A DNA stretch of 37,603 nt, taken from positions 1-37,603 of the forward strand of contig JAFABA010000045.1 of the NCBI GenBank assembly GCA_023426265.1, given 5' to 3'. Positions within the stretch are counted from its first letter, which is position 1. Each line of letters starts with the position of its first letter. Shown here piece by piece: positions 31,092 to 37,603 of this stretch. The translations under genes were made by a program, and so were the position numbers. The notes under the pieces are model-generated. The model saw only the letters and a list, made by a program, of their open reading frames with translations, made no database searches and was not told where the DNA came from. This DNA comes from Bacillota bacterium (lineage in GTDB: Bacteria; Bacillota; Clostridia; Christensenellales; CAG-138).

Positions 31092-33653
31092 TTACAGCCC
31101 GAACAGCAGGCCCAGCTGATACACGAACAATGCGGCAACATACGCGATACCTATTTGGTATACCACCATAAACGCCGTCCATTTCCCGCTGTTCAATTCC
31201 CTGCGCATGGTAGCCACCGCGGCCATGCAGGGCACATACAAAAGCACGAACACAAGGAAGCTGAACGCGGAAAGCGGCGTAAACGTCCCGGAAAGGGCCG
31301 AACGTACAGCGCCTCCCGTGGCACCCGCGGAGAAGCCGTAAAACAGGCTCAGGGACGCGACCACCGCCTCCTTGGCGATAAACCCCGTCAAAAGCGATAC
31401 CGCGGCCTGCCAGCTTCCAAACCCCAGGGGCTTGAATACGGGCGCGATGAAGCCGCCCAATTTGCCCAGTATGCTGTCGGCCGCACTCTCCACCATTGCA
31501 AAACGGAAATCAAACGTCTGGAGCACCCAGAGCACGACGCTCATCACCAGTATGATGGTGCCCGCCTTCTCCAGAAAATGCTCCACACGCTCCCCCACAT
31601 GCTGCAGCGTGTTCTTAAGCTGCGGGCGGCGATAGGGCGGCATTTCCATGACAAACGGCGCGTCCGCCCCGCGGAACAGCGTCCGCTTGAACAAAAGGCC
31701 CGTGAGCACGCCAAACAGCATGCCCAGCGCATAGAGCGTAAACACCACTATTCCGCTGCCTTTGGAAAAGAATGCCCCCGCGATCAGCCCGTACACCGGA
31801 AGTTTTGCAGAACAGCTCATAAACGGCAGCAGGAATATCGTCATGCGCCGGTCCTCTTCGTTTTCCATGGTGCGCGCGCTCATGGCGGCGGGTACGGTGC
31901 AGCCAAACCCCATCAGCATGGGGATGAAGGACTTGCCGGAGAGCCCGATGCGCCTTAACGGCTTATCCATAATAAACGCCGTGCGGGAGAGGTAGCCGCT
32001 GTCCTCCAGCAAAGAAAGGCAAAGAAACAGCAGCGCGATCTGCGGCAAAAACGTCAGCACGCCGCCCACGCCGGTTATGATGCCGTCGCAGATCAGGCTC
32101 ACGAGCCAGCCCGATGTGCCCATGGACGCAAGCCAATTCCGAAGCAAGGGCGAAACCGCCCCGCTGATAAGCGCCTCCACCTGATCGGAAAGCCAGGAGC
32201 CCACGCTGCCGAATGTCAGCAGGAATATAAGGAGCATGATAAGCAGGAATACCGGCAGCGCGAAATACTTGTGGGTGAGCACGGCGTCGATTCGGTCCGA
32301 AATGCTGCGCTCCTCCATTCCGCGTTTTTTTGTGAGCGCTGCCGAAATTACCCGGGAAATGAAGCGGTACCGGCTTTCTGCCACGCGCATGCCGCTGTCG
32401 AACCGCTCGTCCGCCCCGGCATACGTTTGAATGACCCGTTCGATCTCTTCCTGCTCGGAAGGCGAAAGCTTGAGCTGTTCCAACACCAGCGCGTCGCCTT
32501 CCAACAGCTTCATCTGTGCCCAATGTGCGGGAAGGCCCGCTTTGGACGCGCGAGTGCCGATAATCTCACCGATTCGGTGGTGAGCGGCATGCGTCACATC
32601 GTCGTATACGTCGTCCGGCTCAATAAAATTGCGGCAACGTACCTGCTCGTGTATGATGTCCACCAGCAACTCGCACTGCTTCAACAGCTCGTCCACGCCC
32701 TCGCCTGTACGCGCGCTGATGGGGACTACGGGTATGCCCAGCTCCAGGGAAAGCCGCTTCACGTCTATGCGGTCGCCGCTCTTTTCCACCTCGTCCATCA
32801 TATTGAGCGCCAGAACCATGGGGCGCTCCAGCTCCATCAGCTGCACACTCAGGTACAGGTTGCGCTCCAGGTTGGTGCCGTCCACAATGTTGATGATGGC
32901 GTCGGGCTGTTCTTCTATAATATAGTTCCGCGCGATGACCTCTTCGAGCGAGTACGGGGAAAGCGAATAGATACCAGGCAGGTCAACAAGCAGCATCTCC
33001 TGCCCGTGGGCGCGCAGCCGTCCTTCCTTTTTTTCCACCGTTACGCCCGGCCAGTTGCCCACATATTCCCGCGAACCGGTCATGGCGTTAAACAGCGTGG
33101 TCTTGCCGCTGTTGGGGTTACCCGCCAGCGCAAGCTTCACAACCTTTTGCTCTTTTTGAGGGCCGCATGGCCTTTCCGGCATATGGCGGCGCCTATCCTT
33201 CTGAAACGTCCTCGCCTTTTGCTGCGGGCAGCCTTCGCACGGGGAAGGGGGAGTCCGGGCCGTTTCCCCCTGCGTGGATACGGCCCACTCCGTCAGCCGC
33301 ATGGCGCGCTCGTGCGCGGGGCGATCGCTCTGCACTCTGTGGCCCGAAAGCAGCGCCTCCGCACGTTTCACACGCAGGCGGTCCTCCGCGCGCTCCCGCG
33401 CAAGCGCCGCTTCTTCTTCCTCAGGATCAAATAGTTCAATAGACAGAGCGTCCTCCCGCCGCAGCGAAAGATCATACCCTCTTAAGTGCACCTCTATGGG
33501 ATCGCCCAAGGGGGCGGTTTTTCGTACCAATATTTTTGTAAGCGGGGTAATGCCCATATCCACCAGCCGCCGTTTGATACGCGCATCCATGCCGCCCACC
33601 GCGCTGATGACGCCGGATTCGCCCGGCAGCAGTTCCCCAAGCGTCTTTGCCAT
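31092..33653 (-). CDS. feoB: FeoA-FeoB fusion, ferrous iron transporter
   Basis: 853 residues. Residues 1-78 form a FeoA-like SH3 domain (MAKTLGELLPGESGVISAV, RRLVDMGITPLTKI, IEVHLRGYDLSLR). A linker (about 79-170) carries a CEGC motif (C139, C142). FeoB follows: G1 GNPNSGKT at 178-185, WPGVTVEKKEG switch region, G3 DLPG, G4 NMMDE, then the Gate-containing membrane domain with about eight helices (PLMGFGCTVPAAMSAR-like, LLTGFIAKEAVVASL). It takes up Fe(II) driven by GTP. ATG 33653 has GGAG six bases upstream. It has a strong promoter with an operator-like dyad and no separate feoA. Confidence 0.97.
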   Translation of the reverse strand: MAKTLGELLPGESGVISAVGGMDARIKRRLVDMGITPLTKILVRKTAPLGDPIEVHLRGYDLSLRREDALSIELFDPEEEEAALARERAEDRLRVKRAEALLSGHRVQSDRPAHERAMRLTEWAVSTQGETARTPPSPCEGCPQQKARTFQKDRRRHMPERPCGPQKEQKVVKLALAGNPNSGKTTLFNAMTGSREYVGNWPGVTVEKKEGRLRAHGQEMLLVDLPGIYSLSPYSLEEVIARNYIIEEQPDAIINIVDGTNLERNLYLSVQLMELERPMVLALNMMDEVEKSGDRIDVKRLSLELGIPVVPISARTGEGVDELLKQCELLVDIIHEQVRCRNFIEPDDVYDDVTHAAHHRIGEIIGTRASKAGLPAHWAQMKLLEGDALVLEQLKLSPSEQEEIERVIQTYAGADERFDSGMRVAESRYRFISRVISAALTKKRGMEERSISDRIDAVLTHKYFALPVFLLIMLLIFLLTFGSVGSWLSDQVEALISGAVSPLLRNWLASMGTSGWLVSLICDGIITGVGGVLTFLPQIALLFLCLSLLEDSGYLSRTAFIMDKPLRRIGLSGKSFIPMLMGFGCTVPAAMSARTMENEEDRRMTIFLLPFMSCSAKLPVYGLIAGAFFSKGSGIVVFTLYALGMLFGVLTGLLFKRTLFRGADAPFVMEMPPYRRPQLKNTLQHVGERVEHFLEKAGTIILVMSVVLWVLQTFDFRFAMVESAADSILGKLGGFIAPVFKPLGFGSWQAAVSLLTGFIAKEAVVASLSLFYGFSAGATGGAVRSALSGTFTPLSAFSFLVFVLLYVPCMAAVATMRRELNSGKWTAFMVVYQIGIAYVAALFVYQLGLLFGL

Positions 33654-33670
33654 GCTCTACTCCGTTCCGT

Positions 33671-33723
33671 GTTAGCCATTACTAACTCCATAAGCATTGT
33701 ACCAAAGCGCGCATAAATGTCAA
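33671..33723 (-). promoter_or_regulatory. feoB promoter with DtxR-like dyad
   Basis: Minus strand: TTGACA (33723-33718), a 16-base spacer, TACAAT (33701-33696), preceded by TGG (extended -10). A dyad GTTAG-N6-CTAAC at 33671-33686 sits at the expected transcription start, where a repressor would block initiation. Its TTAG-N6-CTAA core resembles DtxR/IdeR-type iron boxes. Regulation by iron is an inference. Confidence 0.65.
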
Positions 33724-33782
33724 TACACGAAGCGCTGTGTATCCGTCATTGTTATGATATGTATAGCTGTAAGAAAAAATGA

Positions 33783-34292
33783 TTACAGAATGGCCGTGTG
33801 CGTATTTTGATATGTGACGTAGGAAAAAGAAAGGCCTTCATGGAACTGGACTTCGGAGCGTTCCGCAAGAACCCAATTTTCTAGCGTACCGAGATTAGGC
33901 AGGGAGCAATCCGCTTCCCTTGCCGCATTGACATGTGTGATGAGCGCGCTTTCACAGTAAGGAAGAAGCTGCGCATATACCTCCGCTCCGCCGATCACAA
34001 AGATTTCTTTCCCCACAAAGGCGGGCTGGCGGAGCAGTTTGGAAAGCCCGTCAATGGAACGGGCAATGCCAACGTCCTGCGCATGGAAAGCGGTATTGCG
34101 CGTCAGCACGATGTTATCCCGGTTAGGCAGCGGCTTCCCGCCGGGCAAGGACAGCAGCGTTTTCCGACCCATGACGACGACGTTGCCATTTGTGAGCGTG
34201 CGAAAGCGCTTGAGATCGGCCGGGATGCGGAACAAAAGCCCCCCCCGATACCCAAGGTTCCAGTTTTGGTCCACCGCGGCAATCAGCTTCAT
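33783..34292 (-). CDS. folA: Dihydrofolate reductase
   Basis: 169 residues, normal for chromosomal DHFR, which reduces dihydrofolate with NADPH. MKLIAAVDQNWNLGYRGGLLFRIPADLKRFR carries the catalytic acid (D26); the residue equivalent to Trp22 of E. coli is Phe21. NADPH-binding motifs VVVMGRKTLLSLPGGKPLPNR and FVIGGAEVYAQLLP are present. It follows thyA on the same strand after a 171-base gap with a large palindromic structure. The pair would regenerate tetrahydrofolate used in dTMP synthesis. Confidence 0.96.
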   Translation of the reverse strand: MKLIAAVDQNWNLGYRGGLLFRIPADLKRFRTLTNGNVVVMGRKTLLSLPGGKPLPNRDNIVLTRNTAFHAQDVGIARSIDGLSKLLRQPAFVGKEIFVIGGAEVYAQLLPYCESALITHVNAAREADCSLPNLGTLENWVLAERSEVQFHEGLSFSYVTYQNTHTAIL

Positions 34293-34324
34293 AAGTAACT
34301 CCTTATACGAATGGAAAACGTTAA

Positions 34325-34444
34325 CGCATCCAAAGCGGCGAGGGACTTTCGATGCGGGGCAAGAAGCCGGAGCGAGGCGTAGCAGCGCTACGCCGAGTGG
34401 AAGGCGACACCGCCCCGCGCAAAAAGAGCCGCCGCGACGATGCG
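34325..34444. repeat. Nested palindromic element between thyA and folA
   Basis: Nested arms: CGCATC/GATGCG (34325-34330 with 34439-34444), GCGGC/GCCGC (34335-34339 with 34428-34432), GCGGGGC/GCCCCGC (34354-34360 with 34412-34418), and a central hairpin GGCGTAG-5nt-CTACGCC (34376-34394). The central hairpin is a variant of the one at 13709-13727 with compensatory changes. No gene is present. Confidence 0.6.
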
Positions 34445-34463
34445 GTAATGTTTGGAATGAGTA

Positions 34464-35291
34464 TTATATGGCCACCGGAATGCTCGCCGTAAACGGATGG
34501 AACTGGTACCCTTCCAGTTGAAAGCTGTTTACGGTAAACGCGTAAAAATCCGTTGTACCGTCCCATACAAGTTCGGGTGCCGGCAGCGGTTCGCGCTGAA
34601 TAAGCTCCTCTACCAGGGGCACATGGCGGTCGTAGATATGCGCGTCCGCAATGACATGCACAAGCTCACCCGCTTCCAGGCCGGAAGCCGCCGCAAACAG
34701 ATGCACCAGCACCGCGTACTGGCAAACGTTCCAGTTGTTTGCGGTGAGCATGTCCTGCGAGCGTTGGTTGAGTATGGCGTTTAATGTATTGCCCGTAACG
34801 TTGAACGTCATGCCGTAGGCACAGGGGTAAAGGCTCATTTCATGAAGGTCCTGGTGCACGTAGAGGTTCGTCATGATGCGGCGGCTCTGCGGGTTGTTCT
34901 TTAAATCAAAGAGCACACGATCCACCTGATCGAACAGGCCTTCCTTGTATTGGTGTTTCACGCCAAGCTGGTAACCGTAGGCTTTTCCGATGCTGCCCGC
35001 TTCGTCGGCCCAATTGTCCCAGATGCGGCTGTTTAATTCATGCACATTATTGGATTTGTTCTGCCAGATCCACAACAACTCGTCCACGGCGCTTTTAAAG
35101 TACGTGCGCCGCAGCGTGAGTATGGGGAACTCCTCTTTCAGATTGTATCTGTTTATGATGCCGAAGCGCTTGACGGTATGGGCGGGAGTACCGTCCTCCC
35201 ATTTGGGGCGCACGTCAAGCTCCGTGTCCCAGAACCCGTTCTCTAAAATATCCCGGCAATTTTCTATAAACAGCTTGTCCGCATGACTCAT
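34464..35291 (-). CDS. thyA: Thymidylate synthase
   Basis: 275 residues. It methylates dUMP to dTMP with methylenetetrahydrofolate. The nucleophilic Cys157 lies in LYPCAYG; the dUMP-binding arginines are in NPQSRRIM; and the folate/dUMP region reads NQRSQDMLTANNWNVCQYA, the variant found in many Clostridia rather than the LGLPFN form of E. coli. The C-terminus HPFTASIPVAI is also of that type. ATG 35291 has GGGAGG six bases upstream and a promoter with a consensus -10 shortly before. The partner folA follows. Confidence 0.96.
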   Translation of the reverse strand: MSHADKLFIENCRDILENGFWDTELDVRPKWEDGTPAHTVKRFGIINRYNLKEEFPILTLRRTYFKSAVDELLWIWQNKSNNVHELNSRIWDNWADEAGSIGKAYGYQLGVKHQYKEGLFDQVDRVLFDLKNNPQSRRIMTNLYVHQDLHEMSLYPCAYGMTFNVTGNTLNAILNQRSQDMLTANNWNVCQYAVLVHLFAAASGLEAGELVHVIADAHIYDRHVPLVEELIQREPLPAPELVWDGTTDFYAFTVNSFQLEGYQFHPFTASIPVAI

Positions 35292-35346
35292 GTGTAGCCT
35301 CCCAAGGATAGGATAAGGAATATATCATGGCTGTGAAACTCAATTT

Positions 35347-35375
35347 ATTATACAGGAAAATGTCAAACGCGTAAA
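35347..35375 (-). promoter_or_regulatory. thyA promoter
   Basis: Minus strand TTTACG (35375-35370), a 17-base spacer, TATAAT (35352-35347). A TTGACA also occurs inside the spacer but only 8 bases from the -10, too close to act with it. Confidence 0.6.
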
Positions 35376-35413
35376 ACAAAACGCAACGCGGCTATGCCTT
35401 ACCCAAAAATCCG

Positions 35414-36094
35414 TTACGTCAGAATCCCCTCCAAATTCCTCACCCCCGTTTTCCGGTTGCTGTGGATTTCAGAAAACAGGGCGTTATAGAACGCCTCCGC
35501 GTTTTTCCTGTGTTCTGCCGCAAGCTGCCGCGCCCTTTCCGTATAGAATGCCCGATATACCTTTTTCAGCTTGTAATGGTATTCCTGAAAGAACGTGGTC
35601 CTTTCCGCATCCGTCTCCTCAACAAGAATATCCCCGTTTTGATCCAGCAGATATAGCGGCTCGCCGATCTGGCCGCCATAGATCAACGTGCGGGCAATCC
35701 CCATGGCGCCGGTCGCATCCAGCTTATCCGCATCGAACAGGATTTTCGCCTCAATGCTCTCCGGCTCGTTGTTCCCGCGGTACCGGTGGGAAGCGATGCA
35801 TGCCTGTACATGGCAGGCTTTGTCCGGGCTCCAGCCGGATTGCAGCAGGTATTCCTTTGCCATATCCCCGCCGATTTCGGCATGGCAAAGCTCCAGATTT
35901 TCCGCCTGCCTTTCCCGTCCGATATCGTGCAGCAAACAGGCGGCCAGCAGCACATCCATATCTACGCCCTTTTCGGTTGCGGCGATATCCAGGGCAAAAT
36001 GTAACACGCGGTCAATATGGTACCGGTCGTGCGCACTGTCCTTCATCTGGGAGAGCATGTACGCCTCTATTTTTCGAAATTCCTGATTTGTCAC
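35414..36094 (-). CDS. HD domain phosphohydrolase, YpgQ-like
   Basis: About 226 residues. HD-superfamily metal-dependent phosphohydrolase: H26 in HDRYHIDRVLHFA, the HD pair H56-D57 in CLLHDIGRE, ASHRYRGNNEPESIEAKILFDADKLDATGAMGIAR with the last conserved Asp. Relatives such as YpgQ hydrolyse nucleotides, but the substrate here is unproven. The start is GTG 36094, eight bases after AAAGGAG. The longest frame (36226) was rejected because its extra 44 codons run through the terminator of the preceding esterase gene. A TGG-TATCAT extended -10 lies shortly upstream. Confidence 0.87.
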   Translation of the reverse strand: MTNQEFRKIEAYMLSQMKDSAHDRYHIDRVLHFALDIAATEKGVDMDVLLAACLLHDIGRERQAENLELCHAEIGGDMAKEYLLQSGWSPDKACHVQACIASHRYRGNNEPESIEAKILFDADKLDATGAMGIARTLIYGGQIGEPLYLLDQNGDILVEETDAERTTFFQEYHYKLKKVYRAFYTERARQLAAEHRKNAEAFYNALFSEIHSNRKTGVRNLEGILT

Positions 36095-36171
36095 AAAGAC
36101 AGCTCCTTTATGTGGGTTGGCTTTATGATACCACGTTCGGGCCAAACGCGCCCATCGAAAAAAGTGGCGGT

Positions 36172-36211
36172 AAAAATAAAACAGCCTGTCAGTCATCCAA
36201 CAAGCTGTTTT
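36172..36211 (-). terminator. Terminator of the esterase operon
   Basis: Minus strand AAAACAGC (36211-36204) pairs with GCTGTTTT (36185-36178) with an 18-base loop, then ATTTTTA. It lies about 20 bases after the esterase stop. Confidence 0.75.
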
Positions 36212-36232
36212 GTTCATCTGTTTCATGCCGCG

Positions 36233-37159
36233 TCATTTTCCAAGCTTTTGATAAATAAACGCGCGGACCTCGTCCATCGCCTGCGTCGCCTCCGGGAACA
36301 TGGGCGCTAAAAGCGGAAAGCAATGGAACAGGCCGTCCCATACGTGCAGATGGATTTCCACGCCCGCTTCCTCCGCCTTTTTTGCAAACCTCACGGAATC
36401 GTCAAGCAGCGTTTCATAGTCCCCCACCTGTATCATCAGCGGCGGCAGCCCCGCTAAATCCCCAAACAGCGGCGAAGCGTAAGGGTGCCGCGCGTCCCCA
36501 TTGCCGACATAATACCCAAGGTAGGTTTCCGACGATCCTCTTGGCGTGCAGGGGTCCTCCTTCAGGCGGGTTTTGTGGGAGTTGCCTGCGAGCGTCGCGT
36601 CCGTGCAGGGGGAGAACGCCACGCAGGCAGCGGGCAGGGGTATCCCGTCATCTTTGAGCTTCAGCAATGTGGAAAGCTCCACGCCGCCGCCCGCCGAATC
36701 GCCCGCGAACACGATATGCTCCGGCTTGTAGCCCTGCGCCAAAGCATAGCGGTACATCATGGTACCGTCGTTCGCCGCGGCGGGCGCGGGATGCTCGGGC
36801 GCAAGGCTGTAATCAAATACCAGCGCCTTTATGCCCAGGCGCTTTACGAAATTGCTGACAATCCCGCGGTGGGAAAGCGCATTGCCCATCACAAAGCCGC
36901 CGCCGTGGAAATAGAGCACGATATTCTCAGTGCTGCAGCCCTGCGGCTCGACCCATTCCGCATAGACAGGCGCGCCTTTCTCTGTTTGGAAGGAAACGCC
37001 CTCCATCAGTTTTACCAGGCGTTTTGCCGATTCCTCCGTATCCCTCCGGAGCGCTGCGATGGACGTGTTCCGGTCCACCGTCTCCGGCGTGAGCCTTCCT
37101 TTTAATAAATGCCGGTTGCGCATGAAGCTGCGCATCAACCGGGCTTTGAAGCTGATCAT
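36233..37159 (-). CDS. Alpha/beta hydrolase, HSL-type esterase
   Basis: About 308 residues, hormone-sensitive-lipase-like esterase/lipase family. Oxyanion motif YFHGGGF (residues 84-90), nucleophile Ser155 in GDSAGGG, acid in GDYETLLDDS (about 246-255) and His279 in LFHCFPLL. No signal peptide, so probably a cytosolic carboxylesterase of short acyl esters. I start at ATG 37159, overlapping the DUF2087 gene stop as ATGA; the longer frame runs inside that gene. It is the last gene of a TetR - DUF2087 - esterase cluster on the minus strand. Confidence 0.9.
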   Translation of the reverse strand: MISFKARLMRSFMRNRHLLKGRLTPETVDRNTSIAALRRDTEESAKRLVKLMEGVSFQTEKGAPVYAEWVEPQGCSTENIVLYFHGGGFVMGNALSHRGIVSNFVKRLGIKALVFDYSLAPEHPAPAAANDGTMMYRYALAQGYKPEHIVFAGDSAGGGVELSTLLKLKDDGIPLPAACVAFSPCTDATLAGNSHKTRLKEDPCTPRGSSETYLGYYVGNGDARHPYASPLFGDLAGLPPLMIQVGDYETLLDDSVRFAKKAEEAGVEIHLHVWDGLFHCFPLLAPMFPEATQAMDEVRAFIYQKLGK

Positions 37160-37437
37160 GTTGTTTCGCTTCTTTCTTTCTCTTTGTTCTTCCAGTATCG
37201 GCTGCCATCCGGCTTGCGGCACAGGTAGCCGCTTTCCACCATCGCGCGCCGCAATAGAAAATAATCCCCGAACGTATGACAGGAGGCAATGATCGCGTTG
37301 ACGTCCTGCTCGGTATAGTCCCGGTCATACAGAAATTGCTGTGCAAGGTATGCGCAGGCCTCCTCCTTCATCGCCTGTTTGGAGGGCCACTGCTTGAGCT
37401 TGCCTTCTTCATCCAAGAACCGCTGTAAGTTTGACAT
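37156..37437 (-). CDS. DUF2087 family small protein
   Basis: 93 residues. It matches the DUF2087 pattern: FLYDRDYTEQDVNAIIASCH, DYFLLRRAMVESGYLCRKPDGSRYW. This winged-helix-like domain often occurs in or next to transcription regulators; its function is not established. AAGGA lies six to seven bases before ATG 37437. Its stop overlaps the esterase start, and it lies 17 bases after the TetR-family gene, so the three probably form one operon. Confidence 0.82.
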   Translation of the reverse strand: MSNLQRFLDEEGKLKQWPSKQAMKEEACAYLAQQFLYDRDYTEQDVNAIIASCHTFGDYFLLRRAMVESGYLCRKPDGSRYWKNKEKERSETT

Positions 37438-37454
37438 ATCTTTTCCTTCTTTCT

Positions 37455-37603
37455 TTATTCCACAGGTTTTAAAAACATGGCAGCCAGCAATCGATGGTCC
37501 GGCATTGGGCCCGCATAGGCATGCGCGATACGGTAGATCGCAAGACCGTTGATGCTGGACCAGAACAGCAGCGAAAGCGCGTCCGGGTCCCCCGCAACCA
37601 CGC
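37455..37603 (-). CDS. TetR/AcrR family regulator, C-terminal fragment
   Basis: Only the last 49 codons or so lie in the window; the gene continues past the right edge. The reading VVAGDPDALSLLFWSSINGL, then PDHRLLAAMFLKPVE, fits the C-terminal ligand-binding domain of TetR-type repressors. The DNA-binding part is not visible, so the family call is tentative. It is the likely first gene of the DUF2087-esterase cluster and may regulate it. Confidence 0.6.
   Translation of the reverse strand, partial: VVAGDPDALSLLFWSSINGLAIYRIAHAYAGPMPDHRLLAAMFLKPVE

Noticed and set aside
32271..33434. 387-codon open frame on the plus strand
   Set aside because: Antisense to feoB, which has clear motifs along its whole length; composition is that of a shadow frame.
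34325..34444. 6S RNA-like long hairpin
   Set aside because: Too short, without the central bubble and closing-stem pattern; it lies between co-directional thyA and folA and shares its core hairpin with another intergenic element.
35347..35369. TTGACA close to the thyA TATAAT as its -35
   Set aside because: The spacing is only 8 bases; TTTACG at 17 bases is the better partner.
36095..36226. N-terminal extension of the HD phosphohydrolase
   Set aside because: The extra 44 codons cover an intrinsic terminator and lack a ribosome binding site, whereas GTG 36094 has AAAGGAG upstream.

Overview
The window looks like a moderately GC-rich (coding mostly GC-rich, with GCG/GGC/CGC codons) chromosome segment of a low-to-mid-GC-phylum Firmicute, most likely a gut-type Clostridia (Christensenellales or a related order is a guess). 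The reasons are the ftsK/spoIIIE-rimO-pgsA-cinA-recA block typical of Firmicutes, strong AGGAGG-type ribosome binding sites, sigma-A-like promoters often with an extended TGn -10, DegV, DUF975, VanZ and DUF2087 family proteins, and a clostridial-type thymidylate synthase. No phage, IS transposase, CRISPR array, rRNA or convincing tRNA is visible. It is chromosomal housekeeping DNA with some accessory signalling genes.

Layout. 1-6117, plus strand: C-terminal part of an FtsK/SpoIIIE DNA translocase, rimO (8-base overlap), pgsA (4-base overlap), a hairpin-rich gap, cinA and recA. 6272-8225: an AT-rich VanZ-like gene that looks foreign, a DUF975 membrane protein on the minus strand and a small DUF4190 membrane protein. 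8237-18337, plus strand: an Lgt-family protein, an MFS transporter, an Eis-like GNAT, a SAM methyltransferase, hslO (Hsp33), a TPR protein, a THUMP-type RNA methyltransferase and a secernin/C69-type N-terminal-nucleophile hydrolase. 18567-25239, minus strand: a glycerophosphodiester phosphodiesterase, then (upstream) a compact four-gene operon DegV - ICMT-like membrane methyltransferase - GH3-like adenylating enzyme - 7TM/GAF/degenerate GGDEF/HD-GYP sensor. 25716-27872, plus strand: a stand-alone DRE-TIM synthase (Re-citrate synthase/isopropylmalate synthase family) and a sigma-region-2-like protein with a C-terminal membrane anchor. 27944-37603, minus strand: a PLP decarboxylase behind a sensory diguanylate cyclase, a FeoA-FeoB fusion with its own promoter and operator-like dyad, folA behind thyA, an HD phosphohydrolase, an esterase, a DUF2087 protein and the tail of a TetR-family regulator.

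How the parts may work together. The first block is cell-envelope, chromosome segregation and DNA repair housekeeping. The most novel looking unit is the DegV/ICMT-like/GH3/HD-GYP operon. It combines a lipid-binding protein, a membrane methyltransferase, an acyl-activating enzyme and a membrane receptor with a c-di-GMP-hydrolysing output, in overlapping or nearly overlapping genes with one promoter. A make-and-sense system for a lipid or acyl conjugate is an inference. A second c-di-GMP gene (intact GGDEF) is linked to an amino acid decarboxylase.

The other striking layer is non-coding. Many intergenic regions (3399-3640, 13523-13798, 16740-16977, 18390-18568, 19401-19656, 30883-30984, 34325-34444) are packed with perfect hairpins. 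Two hairpin types recur at distant sites with compensatory base changes, which argues for selected structure (dispersed palindromic elements or structured RNAs) rather than chance.
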